Part shown: one piece after another, positions 52,712-62,427 of the stretch
How positions within the stretch are numbered: position 1 is the first letter of the stretch
Layout: each line of letters opens with the position of its first letter
NCBI GenBank assembly: GCA_002722455.1
Contig: PBMB01000002.1
Coordinates: 150,928 to 214,927 of the forward strand
From: Chloroflexota bacterium
GTDB taxonomy: Bacteria > Chloroflexota > Dehalococcoidia > Lucifugimonadales > GCA-2722455
Length of the DNA: 64,000 bases
Reading direction: 5' to 3'
Program-made: the position numbers and the translations under genes
Notes under the pieces: generated by a model
What the model saw: only the letters and a program-made list of their open reading frames with translations
Told to the model about the DNA's origin: nothing
Database searches by the model: none

Positions 52712-53980
52712 ATGATAAAACAAACTGAAAAAGATATTGAAATTGAAGTAGTAAAATCTTTTATAGAAAAAATAGAAAGTTCAGAAGACAAAACACCAAC
52801 TGAAAAAAATAAAATAAAAATAGCTTCTGTTAATAAAATGGAATTTCCTGAGTGGGGTTTATTAGATATTGAAACAATGAATTATTTCTTCAACAAATTA
52901 TCTTTTGAAAATCACAAAATGAATGCAGATTTTTTAAAAGATGACCTACAAGAAGGCTCATTGATCAAGTTTTTATTAAAAGAAAATCGTTATTTAAAAA
53001 AATTAATAAAAAAGAATGTTACAAATAAAGATTTTTTGTTATATGCTGAATCTTTAGAATTCTGTCATAAAGATTTATTTGAAAAAATAAAAGAAAAAGA
53101 CTCTTTTTTCTTAAATTTAGTGAAATCAAATAGAATCAGTAATAAAAGAATAGGCGACAAAGATGTGTCTTTGTGGGTTTTATTTCATATTCCTTACCTT
53201 GAAAAAACGCTAAAAGAAAAGTGGATTCAAGAAAAAGATTCTATGAATGATTTTTTTATCATAAAATCAATAGTAATCAATTATAAACCAGATTGGTTTA
53301 CAAAAGAAGAAATAAAAACACAATTTGAAACAATGATGTCTTTGTATCGTCATGCAGAAATAAAAACAGATGGTTTTACTAAGAAAATATTGAATTACAG
53401 ACATCCAGAAATAAAGATGAAAGCATTTTCAACAGTAAAATTATATAATCTTATGTTGGATATAATGTCAAACAAGATTTGGAAGCCATTCTTAGAAGAT
53501 GAAGCTTCTAGAATAGAAAAAAAAGAGTATAAAATAAAAGATTTATATTATTCTAATTATTTGAAACATCCCGATTATTTAATAGATTTACACGAATTAA
53601 ACTCTTTGTTTTTAGATTCTAATATTTTAATAAAATGTTCTATTTCAGACATACTTAAATTAAACATAGAAGATAAAAAACAACTATTTATAACAAAAGT
53701 ATTGGGATTACCTTATAGTTCAGGAGAAGAAATAAAAGATATTGTTAAATCATATTTTACTCTTCAATCATCTTTTGATAAAATAACACATGTAGTGGAA
53801 AAGAATAATTTGTTAAATGAGTTTGAAATATTTGGTTCGTTTTTTTCTTTCAAAGAAAAAAAAATATATAATGAAGATAAAACAAAAGATATATTGATTT
53901 CTTTTTTAAATCTTTGTGATAGAGAATTAAATATAAGAAAAGAAGATTTCGATTATTTAGAATTACTTTACAAGGATTAA
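52712..53980 (+). CDS. Array family protein, member 6 (422 aa)
   Basis: Starts 12 bases after member 5. Shared features: SNKIWKPFLEDEASRIEKKEYKI near residue 257, closest to member 7 in this region, and the tail IRKEDFDYLELLYKD. Contains a short internal repetition near residues 213-232 (YRHAEIKT... YRHPEIKM). Soluble, helical, function unknown. Confidence 0.75.
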   Translation: MIKQTEKDIEIEVVKSFIEKIESSEDKTPTEKNKIKIASVNKMEFPEWGLLDIETMNYFFNKLSFENHKMNADFLKDDLQEGSLIKFLLKENRYLKKLIKKNVTNKDFLLYAESLEFCHKDLFEKIKEKDSFFLNLVKSNRISNKRIGDKDVSLWVLFHIPYLEKTLKEKWIQEKDSMNDFFIIKSIVINYKPDWFTKEEIKTQFETMMSLYRHAEIKTDGFTKKILNYRHPEIKMKAFSTVKLYNLMLDIMSNKIWKPFLEDEASRIEKKEYKIKDLYYSNYLKHPDYLIDLHELNSLFLDSNILIKCSISDILKLNIEDKKQLFITKVLGLPYSSGEEIKDIVKSYFTLQSSFDKITHVVEKNNLLNEFEIFGSFFSFKEKKIYNEDKTKDILISFLNLCDRELNIRKEDFDYLELLYKD

Positions 53981-53982
53981 AA

Positions 53983-55443
53983 ATGACTGATTACAAGGAT
54001 TCAATAGAAAAATTTCTAACAGAAGAAAAATGGAGAGATGAATTTATAGCAGGTTTATATTTATCAAATAATAATTTAGAAACTTTTTTAACGAATTATA
54101 AAGAAAAAGTTTTGGAATATAATACTATGGCTCAATTAGTATTTGTTTTTATTTGGTTAAAAAGAACAAATCTACCGATAGAGTCTCTTGATATAAGATT
54201 ATTAAAAAATTATTTAAAACATTCGAGAATACAATCGGAATCTGTATCAAGTTTGGTGACAGGAAGTAGAAAAAGATATAATAATGAAACAAAGAAAATA
54301 TTAAAGATGGCTGATATTTGTTTCGGAGAGGATTCAAATGAATATAATGAATGGTTAAGCTCTTCAATTAAAGAATTGAGCACAAAAATGTTATCTTTTA
54401 TAGTGGAAGAGGAGTCTATTCTTTCAGTATTAAATAATTCAAATATATCACCAAAAAACTTTTGTAATTTTATCATATTAAAAAAATCAAGAAAGTCATT
54501 GAGTAAAAATAAAGGTTCTAAGTTTTATAATTTAATAGAAAAAACTTTTGACAAAAAAAAGAAAAAAATAAAATCAATCAATGAATTCGCATATTTTTCT
54601 TACATTAATGATTTTAAGGGTGAAAATTTAACAGAATCAGAAAAATACGAAATATTTTCTTTATATATGTCAGAATTAGATATTTGTTTTAAAAATCTAA
54701 TATCAGAAAAAGAAGACATAGATTATAAATTATTCAATGTAAGTCTAAAAAAATTATCAGGTGAAGATAAACGTAAGGCAGAATTGGTCTATGCTTTGAA
54801 AGATAAAATTAATGTGTTTTATTTATTGTTGAATAAAAGAATATGGCAAAAAGCAATTGAATCCTATATTGAAAAGGAGTCTCATAAAATAGAGAAATCA
54901 AGAATTGAAGGTCTTGATAAACTAATGTTTTATGCGGAAAGAAATAATTATTACACTATAAAAGAACGAACAAACAATATAGAAGTGGACGTTTTTATAA
55001 AATATGCAAAAGATTTATCAATATTCAAATTAAAGAGATCTTCAATGGTTGATGTATACAAAGAAGAATTAGCTAAACCCAAAACATTTATAAAATATTT
55101 ATCAAATATTAATGATCGTGAAGGAATGGAAGAATTGAAAAACAAATTATTTCCTAATGAAGCAATATCAAAAGAAACAACAAGGAATGATAAACATTAT
55201 CCAGCATATTTGTACAATACTTCTTTTTTAAGATATCTTCCATTGGAAGTAGTATTATTTTTAAATACAGAGTTTAAGCATTATTTAGTTGAAGTTCCGA
55301 ATTCAATGGTTAATGAAAAAGATCATGTATATTGGTCGATAACAGCTAGAAATTTATTTACTGATTTATTTATAAGACTTGACGAAGACTTGAAACTTTC
55401 AGAGGCTGGAAAAGAAGAACTTTATTTGTTGTATAAAAAATAA
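53983..55443 (+). CDS. Array family protein, member 7 (486 aa)
   Basis: Starts 2 bases after the stop of member 6, with AAGGA inside that gene's end. Shared features: NKRIWQKAIESYIEKESHKIEKS near residue 287 and the tail LSEAGKEELYLLYKK. Last gene of the second block; a promoter follows. Soluble, helical, function unknown. Confidence 0.75.
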   Translation: MTDYKDSIEKFLTEEKWRDEFIAGLYLSNNNLETFLTNYKEKVLEYNTMAQLVFVFIWLKRTNLPIESLDIRLLKNYLKHSRIQSESVSSLVTGSRKRYNNETKKILKMADICFGEDSNEYNEWLSSSIKELSTKMLSFIVEEESILSVLNNSNISPKNFCNFIILKKSRKSLSKNKGSKFYNLIEKTFDKKKKKIKSINEFAYFSYINDFKGENLTESEKYEIFSLYMSELDICFKNLISEKEDIDYKLFNVSLKKLSGEDKRKAELVYALKDKINVFYLLLNKRIWQKAIESYIEKESHKIEKSRIEGLDKLMFYAERNNYYTIKERTNNIEVDVFIKYAKDLSIFKLKRSSMVDVYKEELAKPKTFIKYLSNINDREGMEELKNKLFPNEAISKETTRNDKHYPAYLYNTSFLRYLPLEVVLFLNTEFKHYLVEVPNSMVNEKDHVYWSITARNLFTDLFIRLDEDLKLSEAGKEELYLLYKK

Positions 55444-55451
55444 TATTAAAG

Positions 55452-55480
55452 TTGAAAAAATATTTTGTTTTTGATATAAT
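55452..55480 (+). promoter_or_regulatory. Internal array promoter before member 8
   Basis: TTGAAA (55452-55457), a 17-base spacer and TATAAT (55475-55480), followed by ACCT as before member 4. Confidence 0.7.
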
Positions 55481-55506
55481 ACCTCTTCTAATAAGGGGTA
55501 TTTTTA

Positions 55507-56814
55507 ATGAAAGAAGAAACATTGCAATTTTTAAAAAACGATGAAAAATTGGTAAATTTAATAACGCATTTAAATTTTAACCAATTAAGTTTTATTGATA
55601 AAATAAAAATTGAAGATATTAATTGTACAAAAAGTCTTTCTAAATTATTAATTATTGAGTCAAAAAAAGAAACCTCAAACAAAGATAAAATCGAAAAAAT
55701 ATTAAAAAACAATAAGAAAGAAATTATATCAAAAGCCTTAGATTTCATATTAAAAAACAAAGTCATCTCAATTATGTCACTACTAAGGAAAGTAGTGACA
55801 CAGCCTGAGTTTATTGAATTATTTTCGTTAGAAGAAAGAAAAAACATTTTAAATTCTGGAATAAAGAAAATAACAAAAATAGAAATCAGAGAATATGCAG
55901 ATTTTGCTTTTAATGAAGTAGAATCTAAAAACATTCAATTAACATTGGAACAAATAAAAGCTCTGGATAATTACGCATATTTATCATTCAATACTTCTGA
56001 GAAAGGAGATTCTTCTTTTTATAATATTGCATATAATTCAATTAATTCATTTAAAACAGAAGTTGATCCTAAAAGTAAAATGTGGGCAATGCTTTTGTTC
56101 TCTAATCCAAAATTTTTCACAAAAAAAGAAAAAATAGATTTTATTACAAACATAATAAATGCTTTACGAGGAATAAGAAGCTCAACACATTCAAAAGAAG
56201 AAATGAAAGCTGCTTTAAAATTGCTTCAAATTTACACTTATGATGAAATATATTCAACATTTTTTAACTCAAAAACCAATGAGTTAAAAAGTGAAGAAGA
56301 TATAAACAAGGTGTTTTTTAAGATAGCAATAAAAATATTAAATTTAAAATGGGTTGAAGAGATATTAAAAGATATTGAACCAAATATTGAAGAATTTAAC
56401 TATCCTTATTCGATTATAAATATGGGATATATCTCTCATAAGGAAGAAGAAATATTAAAATTGAAAAAAATGATGTCAAATCTTTTTAACCTTGTAGATT
56501 ACAATAGCACTTATTCTGTTTTAGAAGATCGTTTTACTAGAAAAGAAGCATTTAATATAGTTTATGGAAACAAAAATATAAATGAAGTAATAAAAGAATT
56601 AAAAGAAAGCAGAAGATATTCAAATGATAATGCTGACACGATATCATTTTTGTCTTATTATAAAGATTCATTGCAATTAAAAATATTAAATGATTTTGAT
56701 TTAACTTCTAATAAAATTTTAGACGTATTAAAAGAAATTCATTTAAAGTTAAATGAAGACTTTGATATAGAAGATTTTGATTACGAATTAGTTGTTTTAA
56801 ACCATAAGGATTAA
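55507..56814 (+). CDS. Array family protein, member 8 (435 aa)
   Basis: AAGGGG precedes the ATG. Shared features: ILNLKWVEEILKDIE near residue 282, YSVLEDRFTRKEAFNIVYG (T-R-x-E block) and the tail IEDFDYELVVLNHKD. Opens the third block. Soluble, helical, no known domain. Confidence 0.75.
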   Translation: MKEETLQFLKNDEKLVNLITHLNFNQLSFIDKIKIEDINCTKSLSKLLIIESKKETSNKDKIEKILKNNKKEIISKALDFILKNKVISIMSLLRKVVTQPEFIELFSLEERKNILNSGIKKITKIEIREYADFAFNEVESKNIQLTLEQIKALDNYAYLSFNTSEKGDSSFYNIAYNSINSFKTEVDPKSKMWAMLLFSNPKFFTKKEKIDFITNIINALRGIRSSTHSKEEMKAALKLLQIYTYDEIYSTFFNSKTNELKSEEDINKVFFKIAIKILNLKWVEEILKDIEPNIEEFNYPYSIINMGYISHKEEEILKLKKMMSNLFNLVDYNSTYSVLEDRFTRKEAFNIVYGNKNINEVIKELKESRRYSNDNADTISFLSYYKDSLQLKILNDFDLTSNKILDVLKEIHLKLNEDFDIEDFDYELVVLNHKD

Positions 56815-56822
56815 ATGTAAAA

Positions 56823-58268
56823 ATGATTACAAAAAAAGAATTCGAATTTTTAATAGAAAAAAGAATAAATCCGACTGAACAAAATAACAATAAAAACTTA
56901 CAACCTTTAATGGTTAATTTAATAAAAGATCATGTAGAATATATAAAAGATCTCAAAGAAGAATTTGTTCATAAAATAATAGCATATATTATAAATATGG
57001 GTTCTAGTTTAACAGAACTAAATATAAAGAAAGAGCATATATTAAGTTTTGTTAAAAAATTAAAAATAGGAAAAGAAGATTCAAAATTTTCTAAGTATTA
57101 TTTCTATGAAGGAAATGAAAATTGTCCAATATTTATTAGTTACTTAAAGAATGAATTGGCAAGAATTTTTCTTGAAAAAAACAATGTGGAAGATTTTTTT
57201 AAATGCTTATCTTTATTGGAAGAAAATAGAAAATTAAATTTAAAGTCTTTACTTGGTGTAAATGTATCAAAAGATTGTCTGGAAAATCTTGATTATGACA
57301 AAAGTTATTTTAAAATAAATCGAAAATCATTAGGTGAAAATATAAATAAAGCAGGTGTCGAAAGTCCTTTAATGTTATTTATAATAGAAAAAGAATTGTC
57401 TTTTTTATCAAAAGAAGAAAAAAGCAAATCACTGGATTATTATGTTTATCACATAGAAAGACACACAAGAAATATTTCAAATAAAAAAGATAAAAATATC
57501 ATTATTGATGTAGAGTCAGTGGGAGTATATTTAGAAGAAAAATCAAAAACAATTAACTATTTATTGGCAAAAATGGAAAAACTATCAAAAGAAAAGAATA
57601 AAAAAGACCCAAGTTTTGATAAAAAGTTAAATGAATATTCAAGAGAATTAGACAATGAATTTGCTTTGTTTTCTGAATTTATGATAATTGCAGATAAAGC
57701 AAATAGAAATAATATTTGTTACATAATGGAAGAGTTGGCAAAAACAAAAAAAAATTTATTCGATAAAAGTAAAATAAATTTTTTATATTTAAGCGAATTG
57801 AGAAGAAGCTTGGGGTTGTCAACATATTCTGGCTTTTATGTAAACAGATTTTCGTGGAATAAAGCACTACATACAGAAGTAACAAAATCATTAATAAAGC
57901 TAGGTTTTTCTATTTCAATGTTTGATTCAATTTCGAAGGAAGAATTCGAAGCAATGAATTTTGAGAACAAAAAAGAAAAATTCTTTGAAAGGTATATAAC
58001 GAACAAAGAAGATTTTGTAAATGGAATGAATAATAATTCAACTATTTACTTCACAAAAGAAAATATAAGTTTAGAAAAAAAACTAAAAAATCATTATTTA
58101 TCGATACTAAACAAAGATATTTTTTATAAATTAATGATATATATTCAAGACTTTGAAAGATTATTAGAAGATGACGATTTTATACTCGATCTTTTGAATG
58201 CTGTAAATAAAGATTTATCGCTTGACGAAGAAGGGATAGCTCAACTAGAATTAGTATATAAAAAATAA
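56823..58268 (+). CDS. Array family protein, member 9 (481 aa)
   Basis: Starts 8 bases after member 8. Shared features: VNRFSWNKALHTEV near residue 345, LIKLGFSISMFDSISKEEFEAM, and the tail LDEEGIAQLELVYKK. It has a longer central region with extra coiled-coil helices (about residues 230-285). Soluble, function unknown. Confidence 0.75.
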   Translation: MITKKEFEFLIEKRINPTEQNNNKNLQPLMVNLIKDHVEYIKDLKEEFVHKIIAYIINMGSSLTELNIKKEHILSFVKKLKIGKEDSKFSKYYFYEGNENCPIFISYLKNELARIFLEKNNVEDFFKCLSLLEENRKLNLKSLLGVNVSKDCLENLDYDKSYFKINRKSLGENINKAGVESPLMLFIIEKELSFLSKEEKSKSLDYYVYHIERHTRNISNKKDKNIIIDVESVGVYLEEKSKTINYLLAKMEKLSKEKNKKDPSFDKKLNEYSRELDNEFALFSEFMIIADKANRNNICYIMEELAKTKKNLFDKSKINFLYLSELRRSLGLSTYSGFYVNRFSWNKALHTEVTKSLIKLGFSISMFDSISKEEFEAMNFENKKEKFFERYITNKEDFVNGMNNNSTIYFTKENISLEKKLKNHYLSILNKDIFYKLMIYIQDFERLLEDDDFILDLLNAVNKDLSLDEEGIAQLELVYKK

Positions 58269-58277
58269 GAGGTGTTT

Positions 58278-58841
58278 ATGAGTATTGAAGAAAAAAATTG
58301 GTTAAAAATGGTAAGATCAGAAATAGATTTAAAAACAAAGTTAAAAAAAGAAAATGAATTTTATCATAAAATTAATGATCTAAAATTTTTTGGATTAGTT
58401 CCTTTGTTTACTTTTGTTTTGTATCCTTCTATTTATTCATTTATTTTTGGACTGCTTTTTACTGCAGGTTTTATTTTTGTTTTAATGAAAATAAAAAACA
58501 AAGATAAAACTACATTTCTTTCAAAACAAACAAATGAAATTATTTTGTTTATATTTATTTATGATATATCCCAATATATGTCAGAAGTTAAATCTTCATT
58601 GGAAAAAGAAATAGAAGAAGAAAAAGCAAAAATATATAAAAGTCTAACAAGAAAGGATTTAGAAACAGTCCTATTACATTGTAAATCTGAAAGTACCAAA
58701 GAGAATCTTGCAGCATTTAGAAAGTTGAAGTTTTATCATAATAGATATTCAGAAGAAATAGAGCAAGAAAACATACAGGAACAATTGCTTGCAGAAGAAG
58801 CATTGTTAGAAAAAACAGTAGAAACAATAACAACTGAATAA
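58278..58841 (+). CDS. Small membrane protein inside the array, 187 aa
   Basis: I start at the ATG (58278) with AGAGG 5 bases upstream, rather than the in-frame GTG at 58272. Seen: a charged N-terminus, two adjacent hydrophobic helices near residues 37-73 (FGLVPLFTFVLYPSI, FIFGLLFTAGFIFVLM), then a long cytoplasmic Lys/Glu-rich coiled-coil tail. It lacks the family tail. It is the only membrane protein in the array operon and could anchor its products (inference). Confidence 0.7.
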   Translation: MSIEEKNWLKMVRSEIDLKTKLKKENEFYHKINDLKFFGLVPLFTFVLYPSIYSFIFGLLFTAGFIFVLMKIKNKDKTTFLSKQTNEIILFIFIYDISQYMSEVKSSLEKEIEEEKAKIYKSLTRKDLETVLLHCKSESTKENLAAFRKLKFYHNRYSEEIEQENIQEQLLAEEALLEKTVETITTE

Positions 58842-58851
58842 GGTTAATTAA

Positions 58852-60168
58852 TTGAAAAATAAAAAATTAATAGATTTCATGTTAAAAAATCCAGAAAAAT
58901 TATTTTCATATGTAAGATTTATTAGAGAAAAAGAAGATAAATATTCAGAAGATGAAATATCAACCTATTTATGCAATTTAGAATCAAAAGATAAAGTAGA
59001 TATATTGTATGGAATTTTTTGGTATCTAGGAGAATGCTGTTTTTCAAGTAATCCTGCCGAAGAATATAGTAATTTAATGAGATGCAATGAATTTCTTGAT
59101 TTTTTAATTAAATCAATGACTGTAAAAGATTTAGAAATGGCAATAAATAAGTTGAAAGAAATTGATTATATTTTTTATTTTTTATTAATGTTCGAAAAAG
59201 AAATATCAGAATCTTTTATCAAAAACAAGATAAATACAATAAATAAACAATTATTAAAAGATAAACCTTATAATCTTAATAGAATGCTTGGCGATTTAAA
59301 GAAAGCAAAATACCTGTTTGATTTTGCACAAGAAGAATACAATTTGAACGTTCAGATTTTATTGAAAGTATATAACGACGATGAATTAAGAAATTCTAAT
59401 GTTTTAAGTAAAATATTTTCAGATGAAATAAAACAAGGTTATAAAAATGAAAACTTTTGTTATTTAATACAAGCATTAAGATTGTTAGATGAAAAATATA
59501 TATCAGAAGATTTAATAAGAACAACATTTAAATTTTTTGAGAAAAAAATAGCTGAGATTCAAGAAGGCAAAATTTCTGTAGTGGGCTTAAGATCTTTCAC
59601 GAAAAAAGACGTTTTTTTTACAAAAAATAATAATAAAGAGAATGAAACTCTTAAATTGGAAAATAAAGAAGATTCTTTAAAAATACTATCAGATTTTTTA
59701 GTAGATTTTTTATATTTAAAACCTGTGGTTCGTTTTTTAGAAAAAAATAAAGATTTTAAAATGAATATAAATCAAAAAGCAAAATATTACTCTAAAAAAT
59801 TAGAATCAGGAATAACAGGTTTACACATGGATTTAGGCTTTCCTCTTTTTAAAGGAATGGAAGAATATACAGCATTAAAAAAAGTAAAGAAAAAATCAGA
59901 TTTAATGATAGTATCAGGACATCATTTAGAAGAAAGATATGTTACAGGAATGAGAATACTTTCTATTTCATTGTTCGATTGTTTACCTTCTGAAACTTAT
60001 AATTATTTGTGTGAAAGTTATAGTTCTTATTCTTTTGACGTTTTAAGTGGTAGAAATTTAAACAAAGAAACAATACCTTTTATTGCAGATATATTAGATT
60101 TAATATCGGAAGACTTTAAATTAACAAAAGAAGCAAAAGAGAGTTTGGAATTACTACATAAAGTGTGA
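58852..60168 (+). CDS. Array family protein, member 10 (438 aa)
   Basis: Start TTG with AAGG about 8 bases upstream. The central Trp is absent (VDFLYLKPVVRFLEKNK in that place), but MDLGFPLFKGMEEYTALKKVKKKSDLMI and the tail LTKEAKESLELLHKV are conserved. It has a Cys pair near residues 62-63. The array ends with TGA and a terminator 12 bases later. Soluble, function unknown. Confidence 0.75.
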   Translation: MKNKKLIDFMLKNPEKLFSYVRFIREKEDKYSEDEISTYLCNLESKDKVDILYGIFWYLGECCFSSNPAEEYSNLMRCNEFLDFLIKSMTVKDLEMAINKLKEIDYIFYFLLMFEKEISESFIKNKINTINKQLLKDKPYNLNRMLGDLKKAKYLFDFAQEEYNLNVQILLKVYNDDELRNSNVLSKIFSDEIKQGYKNENFCYLIQALRLLDEKYISEDLIRTTFKFFEKKIAEIQEGKISVVGLRSFTKKDVFFTKNNNKENETLKLENKEDSLKILSDFLVDFLYLKPVVRFLEKNKDFKMNINQKAKYYSKKLESGITGLHMDLGFPLFKGMEEYTALKKVKKKSDLMIVSGHHLEERYVTGMRILSISLFDCLPSETYNYLCESYSSYSFDVLSGRNLNKETIPFIADILDLISEDFKLTKEAKESLELLHKV

Positions 60169-60173
60169 AAACA

Positions 60174-60200
60174 AAAAACCGCTAAAAAGCGGTTTTTTTT
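60174..60200. terminator. Terminator ending the array
   Basis: AAACCGC/GCGGTTT stem with a TAAAAA loop and eight T residues; also serves the convergent CheW gene. Confidence 0.9.
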
Positions 60201-60205
60201 ATTGT

Positions 60206-60682
60206 TTAACCTATCATTTTTTGTAGATCAAGAATAGGAATGATTGTATCTCCACGTTTGAGTAATTTTGATACAAATTTGTCACCAAGAGAAGCATTGT
60301 CGTCAATAACTCTAGGAACTTCTGTAATATCTTTTTCTGTTGTTTGTTGTATATTTTCTACTTTTTCAACAAGAAATCCACAAAGTTTTTCACCTTTTTC
60401 AATGACAATGATCGATTTATCTAAAATATTGTCAGTAGGGTAGTTTTCAATTTTATTAATCAAATCAATGATAGGTAAACTACCGTTACGATAGCTAATG
60501 ATACCTTTTACATTAGGGTTATCAATATAGTCAGAAATACGTTCTGGTGCTTTAATGATTTCTTTTACATTTTGAATATAAACACCATAAGCTTGATCTT
60601 TTAAATGAAATGATAACACTTGTTCTTCTGGACTAGATACTTTATTGTCTTTATTTAAAGTTGAAGCCGTTTCAATTGTCAT
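60206..60682 (-). CDS. CheW-domain protein, 158 aa
   Basis: I start at the ATG ending at 60682 (MTIETASTLNKD), preceded by AAGGAG. Seen: EEQVLSFHLKDQAYGVYIQNVKEIIKAPERISDYIDNPNVKGIISYRNGSLPIIDL, then IVIEKGEKLCGFLVEKVENI and a DTIIPILDLQKMIG end, the CheW double SH3-like fold. Known: CheW couples chemoreceptors to the kinase CheA. No other chemotaxis gene is in the window, so it may belong to a dispersed chemosensory system. Confidence 0.92.
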   Translation of the reverse strand: MTIETASTLNKDNKVSSPEEQVLSFHLKDQAYGVYIQNVKEIIKAPERISDYIDNPNVKGIISYRNGSLPIIDLINKIENYPTDNILDKSIIVIEKGEKLCGFLVEKVENIQQTTEKDITEVPRVIDDNASLGDKFVSKLLKRGDTIIPILDLQKMIG

Positions 60683-60822
60683 TTTTTTCTCCTTAGTAAT
60701 TTTATATTTTATAACAAATAAATCGCAAGATAACATTTAATTTTTAAATAGTCAAAAAAAATTGACTTTAAAGAGAATATTTGTTAAGATGATCATTAAT
60801 AAAATTGATGCAAGAATCAATT

Positions 60823-60850
60823 TTGTCTTTTCAATAAAATATGATATAAT
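60823..60850 (+). promoter_or_regulatory. Promoter for the 227-aa gene
   Basis: TTGTCT (60823-60828), a 16-base spacer and TATAAT (60845-60850). The leader of about 90 bases can form GAGATAT/ATATCTC and CCC/GGG hairpins (60866-60924). Confidence 0.55.
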
Positions 60851-60944
60851 CTTATTATGTAAGAGATATAAACCTATAAAAATATCTCAAAAGATATAAA
60901 AACATTTTCAGCCCGTATCTAAATGGGAAATTAGAGGAATAATA

Positions 60945-61628
60945 ATGTCAAAGAATAATAAAAATGTAAGGGAGCGTTTCTTTACAATAGTTACACCAAG
61001 TAAGGATGGTTCGGTTTTAGATCAATTTTTATCAGAATTTGGTTATGCAGCATTTGAGTCAGAAAATCGTCCAGAAGACACGAGAAGATCTGTAAATCAA
61101 ATCTCTACAAATGAAGAATTAATGGCAGAGTTAGAAGATTTTTGTAATGAGTATGGTCGTAGAATAACTCTTATTTATAAAGAAAAAAACCAGTTAATGC
61201 AAAGAACATATCAAGGTTCTAGGGCTTATAAGCCAAAGCCATATGCAGGTTCCGAAGAAATCGCAAATGAACTTCAACAACAAGAAGAAAAAGCAAATAA
61301 AGCTTTAAAAGCACAACAAAACCAAAAAAAAGGTCAGAAGAAAAATAGAAGAAGACCTCCATATGATAAAAACAACCAATCAAATAAATCTAATCAATCA
61401 AAAGATGACCAAGAATTAAATGACTTTGTAAAAGGCAAAAAAGAACAAAAAAATGGTCAAAAAAACAATCAAAGAAGATATAACAACAATAATAAAAACA
61501 GAAAACAAAAACAAGTAGGTGTAATGCAAGATAAACCTATGAGAGAAGTTTCTGATCAACCCACGAAGCCAGAATCAAATGCAAATGTAACTGTTAAGAA
61601 AAAAAGAGTGATTAACAAGCCAAGGTGA
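60945..61628 (+). CDS. Protein with low-complexity Asn/Gln/Lys/Arg-rich tail, 227 aa
   Basis: Seen: a globular N-terminal part of about 95 residues (RERFFTIVTPSKDGSVLDQFLSEFGYAAF at the start). A disordered basic tail follows, with QQ, KNRRR, NNNN and KGQKKN-type repeats. AGAGG precedes the ATG. Known: such tails often bind RNA or drive condensate formation. The N-terminal domain is not recognised; its leader and tail both hint at an RNA-related or stress role (inference). Confidence 0.65.
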   Translation: MSKNNKNVRERFFTIVTPSKDGSVLDQFLSEFGYAAFESENRPEDTRRSVNQISTNEELMAELEDFCNEYGRRITLIYKEKNQLMQRTYQGSRAYKPKPYAGSEEIANELQQQEEKANKALKAQQNQKKGQKKNRRRPPYDKNNQSNKSNQSKDDQELNDFVKGKKEQKNGQKNNQRRYNNNNKNRKQKQVGVMQDKPMREVSDQPTKPESNANVTVKKKRVINKPR

Positions 61629-61640
61629 ATATCGATAATA

Positions 61641-61668
61641 AAAAAGTCTACTTCTAGTAGACTTTTTT
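61641..61668. terminator. Bidirectional terminator
   Basis: AAAAAGTCTACT/AGTAGACTTTTT stem between convergent genes. Confidence 0.9.
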
Positions 61669-61679
61669 ATTTTAAAACA

Positions 61680-62294
61680 TTACTTTTTCATATATAAATA
61701 TGGAATAAGCTCTTCATTGTTTTCATCTAAAATATATTCTTTTTCTGTATAATCAAAAATCAATCCTTTTTTTGTTAAAAAGTTTTTAATCTTATATAAA
61801 TCTTCACAGTCTTTATAGAAAAAACCTAGTTCTTTTGTTTCTCCAATTAATAGAACACGACCTTTAACATTTTTTTCTTCTGAATATATTCCAAAATCAT
61901 TAAATATATTATTTTTTTTCATAAATTGAAAATCTTCTAATGAGATTGTAAAGTATCTTGTTAAAAAGTTTTTAGCACACATATTGAAATGGTGTTTTAT
62001 TTGCGCATTATCACTTTTGAAATACAATGCTTTCTTTTGAAGGCTTTCATGTGTAACTAAAAGGTGGTCTTCTAGTTCTTCAACAGTTTTATTTGATTGT
62101 TCAAAAACGTCTTTGTGTTGTGATAAATCTAATTGTTTAAATTCATTTTCGTCATATTTAAGGGCAGAAACCTTTAATCCCTTTGCAGCAGCACCGATTA
62201 AAGCAAACGTAATAACTTCTATTTCCTGTTTCGCTCTTATTATCTGTTCGTGATACTCAATTGCTCTTTTTGATATTTCAATATAATCATGCAT
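61680..62294 (-). CDS. Hypothetical protein, 204 aa
   Basis: I start at the ATG ending at 62294 (MHDYIEISKRAIEYH), with AGGGAA upstream; the frame is open to 62324. Helical N-terminal half with a moderately hydrophobic ITFALIGAAAKGLKV-like segment near residues 28-43, followed by an alpha/beta C-terminal part (GRVLLIGETKELGFFYKD). I do not recognise the family. Confidence 0.6.
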   Translation of the reverse strand: MHDYIEISKRAIEYHEQIIRAKQEIEVITFALIGAAAKGLKVSALKYDENEFKQLDLSQHKDVFEQSNKTVEELEDHLLVTHESLQKKALYFKSDNAQIKHHFNMCAKNFLTRYFTISLEDFQFMKKNNIFNDFGIYSEEKNVKGRVLLIGETKELGFFYKDCEDLYKIKNFLTKKGLIFDYTEKEYILDENNEELIPYLYMKK

Positions 62295-62427
62295 GGTAAT
62301 TTCCCTTATTTTATTTTTTCTCAAATTATAATACGGAAAAAAGAAAAAGCAATAAAAAACTATAAAATCAGGCTTGATTAAAATGAAATAAATGTTAAAT
62401 GTACATACAGTTTATAGGAAGGGTATA

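Noticed and set aside
46002..60168. Array as a phage structural or tail gene cluster
   Set aside because: The members are paralogs of similar size with no tail, capsid, portal or terminase motifs, and no lysis or integrase gene is near.
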